Below are positions 8,146 to 12,607 of a stretch of 12,607 nt of DNA, piece after piece. Each line of letters opens with the position of its first letter. Positions within the stretch are counted from its first letter, which is position 1. The notes under the pieces were generated by a model. The model had not been told where the DNA came from and ran no database searches. It was given only the letters and a program-made list of their open reading frames with translations. Origin of the DNA: CAYUCE01 sp964443275. GTDB taxonomy: Bacteria > Bipolaricaulota > Bipolaricaulia > CAYUCE01. Location: positions 1 to 12,607 of the forward strand of contig CAYUCE010000053.1 in assembly GCA_964443275.1 (NCBI GenBank). The letters are read 5' to 3'. The translations under genes and the position numbers were made by a program.

Positions 8146-8177
8146 GAATGTTCGGACCCTGGGGAGGAAAGCAAATT

Positions 8178-8669
8178 ATGCAAAAGTCGAACTTGCCACG
8201 ATATACCTCGATCTTGCTAGTGACTTTAGTGATCGCTTTGATGGTTATATCCGGCTGCACATTTTGGGTTAAAGATATAGATGGAAAGATTTATAAAACC
8301 ATAATACCTGAACAGAGGGTCGACAAAAGAGTATATTTTTTCTTTAACCGGTTTGCAGATAATTTGCAAGCCCTTTTTCCGCTATTGAATGGCAACCGCA
8401 GATTAAGACATCTATTAATTGAAACAAACAGCTCATATCACGATCTTATAAAAAATATAGAGCAAAATAGCCGGGAGGATCCGGCCGATCTTTACACCCT
8501 CTATCAAAACACAGATCGCCTAAAGGATGAAATTAAAAATGAGCTAAATGGGGTTTCGAACCCTCACCCTTCCGGAAAAAAAGAGCTAAAAACCGCCCTC
8601 CGTCGGTCTGAATATCTTCTGTCCTTACTTGGGGATTTCAACAATTTAGCGTGGGTGATGGATCCGTGA
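8178..8669 (+). CDS. Small lipoprotein of unknown function
   Basis: The 163-residue protein starts MQKSNLPRYTSILLVTLVIA. GGGGAGG lies 10 bases before the ATG at 8178, which is better than the in-frame ATG at 8148. It has a type II signal peptide: basic N-terminus, hydrophobic core and a lipobox VISGC with C27 as the predicted lipidated residue. The mature part of about 137 residues is mainly helical and charged, with no repeats or metal motif that I can see (VYFFFNRFADNLQALFPLLN; DRLKDEIKNELNG; LLSLLGDFNNLAWVMDP at the end). I do not recognise a family. It stands alone, divergent from the signalling operon and convergent with the Fe-S operon. It is probably anchored on the outer face of the cytoplasmic membrane. 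The gene call is good; the function is unknown. Confidence 0.8.
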   Translation: MQKSNLPRYTSILLVTLVIALMVISGCTFWVKDIDGKIYKTIIPEQRVDKRVYFFFNRFADNLQALFPLLNGNRRLRHLLIETNSSYHDLIKNIEQNSREDPADLYTLYQNTDRLKDEIKNELNGVSNPHPSGKKELKTALRRSEYLLSLLGDFNNLAWVMDP

Positions 8670-8699
8670 TAATTTCGTCTCACCACAACTAAATCTCCC

Positions 8700-8744
8700 T
8701 TAGCTTTTCGAGCGGAAACACTAACCGGCGGTACAAAAAGCTAA
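8700..8744. terminator. Inverted repeat between convergent genes, possible terminator
   Basis: TTAGCTTTT (8700-8708) and AAAAGCTAA (8736-8744) are perfect 9-base complements around a 27-base spacer. It lies between the lipoprotein stop and the stop of the IscU-like gene, where a bidirectional terminator is expected. Neither strand has a clear T-run after the stem, so it may instead be only a transcript-end hairpin. Confidence 0.35.
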
Positions 8745-8750
8745 TAAGCC

Positions 8751-9386
8751 CTAATCTATAAATTCAACCACAACTTCTTCAACATCCCATAAGGGCTTTA
8801 TTTTTTCAACTATCTCCTCTTTAATATTGGAAGCAAACTGGTGATCAGTCGGTAAATCCACCATCACTCGAACTTGGCGCCCGTTAATTTCAATCTCTTT
8901 AATTAGGCCCGTTTTTACTACATCTAAGCCGGTAAGGGGGTTCATTACATGCTTCAAGCGCTTTTTAACCATCTGGTCGGTGGTGGGTTTTCTTTCTTTT
9001 ATAAGGCCGTGACGTTCCTCGTAATTTTGTATAGCAGCACGTAGTCCATCCACGGCTAAAACTGAGCAGTGAGCTTTAATCGGGGGAAGCCCACCTAACC
9101 TTTCCGAGGCCTCTTTCCAGCTAATCTTTTTGGCCGCGTTAAGTGTTTTTCCCTTTGCCATTTCCGTAATTATGGACCCAGTGGCTATATTGGATGCACA
9201 TCCGTAGGATTCAAATTTTATATCCCTAATGCGATTGGTCTCCTCATCCACTTTAATGTAAACCGATACCATATCCCCGCAAGCCGGGCTTCCTTCCGTG
9301 GCCTTCCCGTCAGGATCGTCCATCTTGCCAACGTTTTGAGGATTTCGAAAATGCTCTAGTACTTTTTCGCCGTAGGGAAACTTCAT
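8751..9386 (-). CDS. IscU-type Fe-S cluster scaffold fused to a MIP18/DUF59 domain
   Basis: A 211-residue protein. Residues 1-128 are an IscU/NifU N-terminal scaffold with the three cluster cysteines C36 (SPACGD), C63 (ESYGCAS) and C107 (AHCSVLA), the stabilising aspartate D38, and LPPIK just before C107, the place where Hsc chaperones bind classical IscU. After a linker (KERKPTTDQMV), residues about 139-211 match the MIP18 (DUF59) fold found in SufT-type and Cia2-type assembly factors (MNPLTGLDVVKTGLIKEIEI; VMVDLPTDHQF; LWDVEEVVVEFID). The cysteine usual in this domain's central loop is absent. The start at 9386 lies two bases after the IscS-like stop, with GGAGG 7 bases upstream, so the two are translated together. 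Role: holding nascent clusters and perhaps passing them on through the MIP18 domain (inference). No hscA, hscB, ferredoxin or iscR is visible. Confidence 0.93.
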   Translation of the reverse strand: MKFPYGEKVLEHFRNPQNVGKMDDPDGKATEGSPACGDMVSVYIKVDEETNRIRDIKFESYGCASNIATGSIITEMAKGKTLNAAKKISWKEASERLGGLPPIKAHCSVLAVDGLRAAIQNYEERHGLIKERKPTTDQMVKKRLKHVMNPLTGLDVVKTGLIKEIEINGRQVRVMVDLPTDHQFASNIKEEIVEKIKPLWDVEEVVVEFID

Positions 9387-9388
9387 AG

Positions 9389-10561
9389 TTAATCCTCCCC
9401 TCCTCCCAGTGGACTTATCTTCCTTAATTCACTTACTACCTCGGATACGTTCTCAATAACTGCATTCACATCGTCTATAGTGTTATATCTTCCCAAGGTA
9501 AATCTTACTGAACCGTGAGCCCTCTCATGGTCTCCGCCTATTCCCATGATGACGTGACTGGCTTCCAAAGAGCGGCTAAAGCAAGCCGAGCCGGTAGACA
9601 CTGCAAACCTGCGCATATCCAAATGCAAGGTAATGGATTCACCTTCCACACGGTGAAAGGTGATATTGGCATTTTGAGGAGTCCTTTTTGTAGGGTGGCC
9701 GTTTAAGGTGGTATCCGGGATCTGGTTACTAACACGCTCAATAAGGTGATTACGCAAACTTTTTAATCTTTCATTTTCCTCATCCGTAATCAATTCAACC
9801 GCCCGGGCGAAGCCCACCGCCCCGGGAATGTTCTCAATACCCGCCCGCAAGTTAAACTCCTGAAACCCACCGTCCATCCATTTTGCGATAGGTATACCTT
9901 TTCGTACGTAAAGGCCGCCGATTCCTTTCGGGCCGTGGATTGTATGGGCAGCCACGGTTATCAAATCCACCGACATCTCCCCTACGTCAATCGGTATCCG
10001 GCCAAAAGTATGAGTGGCGTCGATGTGAAAAAGAACCCCTTTCCTGCGGCATATCTTACCTATAGTCTCAATATCTTGCCGGGTCCCAATTTCTTGGTTG
10101 GCATGCTGAATGGAGACCAAGATGGTTTCCTCAGTCAATGAACTTTTAAGCTGATCCAAATTCACAAAGCCCTCACCGTCTACGTCTAGATAGGTAATCT
10201 GAAAACCATCCTTTTCTAAAGCCTTGGCACTGTTTAGGACCGGAAAATCCTCTATGGAGGAAATTATAATATGTTTACCACCTTTATCACCTAAAGCAGA
10301 AGCTACTCCTTTCAAGGCGAGATTGCTTGATTCGGTACTTCCGGAAGTAAAGATGAATTCCTCACTTGATGCTCCCATGGCCTTAGCTAAAGTATCCCTA
10401 GCATCATCCAGCCCTTCTTTGGCTTCTATACCTAATGAATAGCTAAACTGGGAAGCAGCCACCCCATAAATATCAAAAAGATAGGGCTTCATGGCTTCCA
10501 GGACCCGCTCGTCCATCCGGGTGGCAGCCCCGTTATCCAAATAAACTATAGTGTCTCCCAT
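9389..10561 (-). CDS. IscS/NifS-like protein with a degenerate PLP site, probably not a classical cysteine desulfurase
   Basis: This 390-residue protein has the full length and fold signature of class V aminotransferase-like desulfurases (VYLDNGAATRMDERVLEAM, FTSGSTESSNLALKG, HGPKGIGGLYVRKG, VRFTLGRYNT). The mobile-loop cysteine is present (C327, STGSACFS). Compared from memory with E. coli IscS, the PLP lysine is T207 (AAHTIHGPKG), the ring-stacking histidine is D105 (SIEDFPVLN), the Asn is Q156 (HANQEIG), the Gln is H184 (DATHTFG), the phosphate-binding Ser is A204 and the partner-subunit Thr is I242 (RAGIEN). D181, T76 and R353 remain. Covalent PLP chemistry is therefore not expected. As I recall, Archaeoglobus fulgidus IscS also lacks the lysine and has been proposed to give a cysteine ligand to the IscU cluster. 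The start at ATG 10561 has GGAGG five bases upstream. It is co-transcribed with the scaffold. Confidence 0.93.
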   Translation of the reverse strand: MGDTIVYLDNGAATRMDERVLEAMKPYLFDIYGVAASQFSYSLGIEAKEGLDDARDTLAKAMGASSEEFIFTSGSTESSNLALKGVASALGDKGGKHIIISSIEDFPVLNSAKALEKDGFQITYLDVDGEGFVNLDQLKSSLTEETILVSIQHANQEIGTRQDIETIGKICRRKGVLFHIDATHTFGRIPIDVGEMSVDLITVAAHTIHGPKGIGGLYVRKGIPIAKWMDGGFQEFNLRAGIENIPGAVGFARAVELITDEENERLKSLRNHLIERVSNQIPDTTLNGHPTKRTPQNANITFHRVEGESITLHLDMRRFAVSTGSACFSRSLEASHVIMGIGGDHERAHGSVRFTLGRYNTIDDVNAVIENVSEVVSELRKISPLGGGED

Positions 10562-10590
10562 TTTCCCTCCCCCTCATATGAGTACACTGA

Positions 10591-10829
10591 CAGTTAACAG
10601 TCTACAGTTTTCAGTTCTCAGTTTTTTTTACTGACAACTGTTTACTGATTACTGACAACTGTTTACTGATTACTGACANNNNNNNNNNNNNNNNNNNNNN
10701 NNNNNNNNNNNNNNNNNNNNNNNNNNNNNNNNNNNNNNNNNNNNNNNNNNNNNNNNNNNNNNNNNNNNNNNNNNNNNNTTACTGACAACTGTTTACTGAT
10801 TACTGACAACTGTTTACTGATTACTGACA
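10591..10829. repeat. Heptad tandem repeat array with an inverted left arm
   Basis: From 10591 CAGT recurs every 7 bases five times (10591, 10598, 10605, 10612, 10619). After a short T-run, ACTG recurs every 7 bases (10630, 10637, 10644, 10651, 10658, 10665, 10672), then the N gap, then again at 10781, 10788, 10795, 10802, 10809, 10816 and 10823. The right arm is a perfect 21-base repeat made of three heptads: TTACTGA, CAACTGT, TTACTGA. CAGT is the reverse complement of ACTG, so the two arms face each other and can fold into a ladder-like hairpin. The 7-base period resembles the short tandem heptamer repeats known from cyanobacteria, but relationship is not implied. Confidence 0.9.
10679..10778. 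other. Assembly gap of 100 N inside the repeat array
   Basis: Exactly 100 N, with the same 21-base repeat on both sides. The gap is most likely a failure to assemble through the array, so the true copy number is unknown. Confidence 0.97.
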
Positions 10830-10928
10830 TTAGTATACCAAAAAGAGAGTAAATGACTAGCGGCCGGTTTAGATATTAAAATCATGCCCTGGACATGTTC
10901 GAGAAATCCTTTCCTCAAGCCCCATTGC

Positions 10929-10957
10929 TTGTTTGAGTGTTTTGTTTTTCATATAAT
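10929..10957 (+). promoter_or_regulatory. Candidate sigma-A promoter of def-fmt
   Basis: TTGTTT (10929-10934) and a perfect TATAAT (10952-10957) are 17 bases apart. Transcription would start near 10964, about 60 bases before the def TTG. A small hairpin, CAAGC (10916-10920) with GCTTG (10927-10931), overlaps the -35 box and could be an operator, though it is short. Confidence 0.5.
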
Positions 10958-11023
10958 AAATTTGAAATGATCTAGGTAAAGAAATGGGGGTGCTGATTCA
11001 AAAATTTTTTGGTAGGTGAAATA

Positions 11024-11530
11024 TTGATAAAAAAATTAGGGGATCCGATCCTCAGAGAGAAAGCGAAACCAATAGAGAAGGCAGATAACCAGATTAAAGA
11101 GCTGGCTGATTTAATGGTGGAAGCCCTTGTCAAAAATAAGGCCTACGGTATTGCCGCCCCTCAAGTGGGGGTATCAAAAAAGATGATAGTAGTGGATGTA
11201 GAGGACTTCTTTCATCTACTGATAAATCCTCTAGTTTCTGCCCGGAGTCAAGAGGATGAATCCAGCTTTGAGGGCTGTCTGTCTATCCCCGGTGTGGAAG
11301 CCGAAGTCAAAAGAGCCAGTAAAGTTACTATCAAGGCAAAAGATATGGAGGGAAAGCCAAAGGTTTTGTCAGCAAGCGGTCTCCTGGCTCGGGTCCTCCA
11401 ACACGAAATAGATCATTTGGAAGGCATACTTTTTATAGATCATTTAGGAGATGCTAAAAGAAATCAACTGCTAAAGGAGTATGAGAGAAATAAAAATTCC
11501 TCTCAGGGAAAGGTAGAAACCGCACTATGA
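11024..11530 (+). CDS. def: Peptide deformylase
   Basis: Removes the formyl group from the N-terminal methionine of new proteins in the cytosol, as a metal-dependent hydrolase. All three family motifs are present: GIAAPQVGV, EGCLSIPG with metal ligand C85, and QHEIDHLEG with ligands H127 and H131 and catalytic E128. The protein is 168 residues when started at TTG 11024 (MIKKLGDPILREKAKPIEK). This start has AGGTGA just upstream, which matches the anti-Shine-Dalgarno sequence well, and gives the usual family N-terminus. An alternative TTG at 11009 would add five residues (MVGEI) but would place the ribosome binding site inside the gene. The last four bases overlap fmt as ATGA. Gene identity is certain; the start is likely. 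Confidence 0.96.
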   Translation: MIKKLGDPILREKAKPIEKADNQIKELADLMVEALVKNKAYGIAAPQVGVSKKMIVVDVEDFFHLLINPLVSARSQEDESSFEGCLSIPGVEAEVKRASKVTIKAKDMEGKPKVLSASGLLARVLQHEIDHLEGILFIDHLGDAKRNQLLKEYERNKNSSQGKVETAL

Positions 11531-12453
11531 AATTGATTTTTATTGGAACCGCGGAATTTGGCCTTCCCACCCTGGAGAAAATCAGCCGTACCTATCCACC
11601 AGAATTGATAGTAACTCAACCGGACCGCCCGGCCGGAAGGGGACAAAAGATAAGAAAATCACCCATAAAGAAAAAAGCCGAAAAACTAGATCTTGAAATT
11701 TCCCAACCCCCTGATATAAACAGGCCAAGTTTTATACAAAAGCTTCATAAAATCGCTCCCCAGGTATTGCTACTGGTGGCCTACGGTCAAATACTGGGCG
11801 AGGAGATACTTTCCCTGCCCAACATAGGACCGGTCAATCTGCATGGGTCACTGCTTCCAGAACTTAGGGGGCCGGCTCCCATAAACTGGGCCATAATCAA
11901 TGGCTACAAAAGGACGGGAGTCACTACAATTTTTATGGATCAGGGTGTGGACACCGGAGATATACTCTTACAAAAGGAAGTACCTATACACGAAGATGAT
12001 ACAGCCGGTACTCTGCACGATTCATTGGCAAAAATCGGGGCTGACCTGGTGCTGGATACCCTCCGCGGTTTAGAAAAAAACGATCTGGAACCCAAGCCCC
12101 AGAATCCGGAGGCCGCAAGTTACGCCCCTAAGCTAAAAAAGGAGGACGGCGAGATCGACTGGAGTAAATCAAGCCAAAAAATCCACAATCAGATAAGGGG
12201 TATGAACCCCTATCCGGGGGCTTTTACCTACCTGGATAGGATGAGACTCAAAATTTACAAAAGCAAAAAGACCGATAGGTTGGCCTCTCAAAATCCAGGT
12301 CGGGTCATAGATCTTACGAATAACGGTATCTTAGTCAGCACCGGCGGTGGAGTATTGGAACTTTTGGAACTGCAGCCGGAAGCAAGAAGCAGAATGTCCG
12401 GGGCTGATTTAGTAAATGGTTACAGTTTAGAAATTGGGGATAGTTTCGGCTAA
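11527..12453 (+). CDS. fmt: Methionyl-tRNA formyltransferase
   Basis: Transfers the formyl group from 10-formyltetrahydrofolate to Met-tRNA(fMet) for initiation. The 308 residues are close to the roughly 315 of the E. coli enzyme. The N-terminal domain has IFIGTAEFGLPTLEKI, the PDRPAGRGQKI loop, the catalytic N104 and H106 in PVNLHGSLLPELRGPAPINW, and D142 in GVDTGDI. After about residue 205 comes the OB-fold C-terminal domain that helps bind tRNA (IRGMNPYPGAFTYL, RVIDLTNNGILVSTGGGVLE). The ATG overlaps the def stop, so the enzyme that adds the formyl group and the one that removes it are translationally coupled, as in many bacteria. No truncation is seen, and the TAA at 12451-12453 is intact. 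Confidence 0.97.
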   Translation: MKLIFIGTAEFGLPTLEKISRTYPPELIVTQPDRPAGRGQKIRKSPIKKKAEKLDLEISQPPDINRPSFIQKLHKIAPQVLLLVAYGQILGEEILSLPNIGPVNLHGSLLPELRGPAPINWAIINGYKRTGVTTIFMDQGVDTGDILLQKEVPIHEDDTAGTLHDSLAKIGADLVLDTLRGLEKNDLEPKPQNPEAASYAPKLKKEDGEIDWSKSSQKIHNQIRGMNPYPGAFTYLDRMRLKIYKSKKTDRLASQNPGRVIDLTNNGILVSTGGGVLELLELQPEARSRMSGADLVNGYSLEIGDSFG

Positions 12454-12494
12454 GAGTTCCATTTACTAAACTTCCACATCTTATCCTGCGTAGG

Positions 12495-12523
12495 TTTACA
12501 ACCAATTATCTAGTAACTATAAT
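12495..12523 (+). promoter_or_regulatory. Near-consensus sigma-A promoter after fmt
   Basis: TTTACA (12495-12500) and TATAAT (12518-12523) have a 17-base spacer, 11 of 12 consensus bases. Transcription would start near 12530 and run off the right edge. The visible 78 bases contain a 5-base-pair hairpin, ACGAT (12551-12555) and ATCGT (12561-12565), with loop AGGGG. No known RNA family or confident coding start was recognised. Confidence 0.55.
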
Positions 12524-12607
12524 GTAATTGTTTAGCCATCTGAAGAAGCCACGATAGGGGATCGTTAATTCTGACGGTAGGCATTCGGTGGGGTACAGGC
12601 ATGTTTC

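Larger units (their letters stand above)
7641..8177. other. Divergent intergenic region between the signalling operon and the lipoprotein gene
   Basis: These 537 bases, including 100 N, carry no gene I can support. They hold candidate promoters for both strands. From 7915 to 7987 there are plus-strand inverted repeats: TGTTTG (7915-7920) with CAAACA (7932-7937), and CAAACTTTCC (7936-7945) with GGAG plus AGTTTG (7976-7987, with AC bulged). They share bases, so they would be alternative folds of a plus-strand leader. No known riboswitch consensus was recognised. Confidence 0.6.
10562..11023. other. Divergent intergenic region with repeat array and def promoter
   Basis: These 462 bases, including 100 N, lie between the Fe-S operon and def. 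From the left they hold the GGGGGAGGG ribosome binding site of the IscS-like gene, a 10-base palindrome CTCATATGAG (10573-10582), the heptad repeat array, a stretch with nothing I can name (10830-10910), a small hairpin and the def promoter. The promoter of the Fe-S operon was not found; it may lie in or beyond the array or in the gap. Confidence 0.6.

Noticed and set aside
7985..8272. Open frames running through the N run upstream of the lipoprotein
   Set aside because: They exist only because N has no stop codons. The lipoprotein start at 8178 is set by its ribosome binding site and signal peptide.
10586..10829. CRISPR array
   Set aside because: The repeat is continuous with a 7- and 21-base period and has no unique spacers. 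No cas genes are near.
12556..12607. Start of a tmRNA (GGGG ... TTCTGACGG resembles the conserved 5' end)
   Set aside because: The match to the GGATTCGACGGG core is imperfect, with an extra T, and only about 50 bases are visible. No 3' half can be checked.
12508..12607. C-terminal end of a minus-strand gene entering from the right
   Set aside because: Two minus-strand frames are open for just over 30 codons to the edge, but neither is recognisable and both could be chance.

Overview
The window looks like a stretch of a metagenomic or draft scaffold from an anaerobic, Firmicutes-like (Clostridia-type) bacterium. The grounds are strong AGGAGG-type ribosome binding sites with ATG, GTG and TTG starts, a def-fmt pair, an IscS/IscU pair of the kind shared by clostridia and archaea, and heavy c-di-GMP signalling. 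The taxonomy is inference. Three runs of exactly 100 N are scaffold gaps of unknown true length. One lies inside a gene, one in a 5' leader and one inside a tandem repeat array.

Region 1 (about 1-7640, all minus strand) is one tightly packed signalling operon. In order of transcription it holds: a membrane-anchored LivJ-type ligand-binding protein (GTG start at 7640); a dCache-HAMP histidine kinase; a stand-alone Rcp1-like receiver; a REC-GAF-PAS-HD-GYP c-di-GMP phosphodiesterase broken by the first N gap; a REC-GGDEF diguanylate cyclase; a possible 40-residue ORF; and a GAF-PAS-PAS protein running off the left edge. Four junctions are ATGA overlaps or gaps of only 1-3 bases. The likely logic is that the binding protein and Cache domain sense a small molecule, the kinase phosphorylates receivers, and two receivers control opposite c-di-GMP reactions.

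Region 2 (7641-8750) is a 537-base divergent intergenic region with candidate promoters on both strands and the second N gap. It is followed by a plus-strand unknown lipoprotein and a convergent junction with a 9-bp inverted repeat.

Region 3 (8751-10561, minus) is a two-gene iron-sulfur operon: an IscS-like protein followed by an IscU-like scaffold fused to a C-terminal MIP18/DUF59 domain. The IscS-like protein keeps the mobile-loop cysteine but has lost the PLP-binding lysine and most other PLP-contacting residues. It is therefore unlikely to be a conventional cysteine desulfurase. This is the most interesting item in the window.

Region 4 (10562-11023) holds a heptad-built tandem repeat array, with an inverted-orientation arm, interrupted by the third N gap, followed by a promoter. 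Region 5 (11024-12453, plus) is def-fmt, the start and finish of N-formylmethionine metabolism, overlapping by ATGA. The last 150 bases hold a near-consensus promoter firing towards the right edge, with an unidentified transcript.
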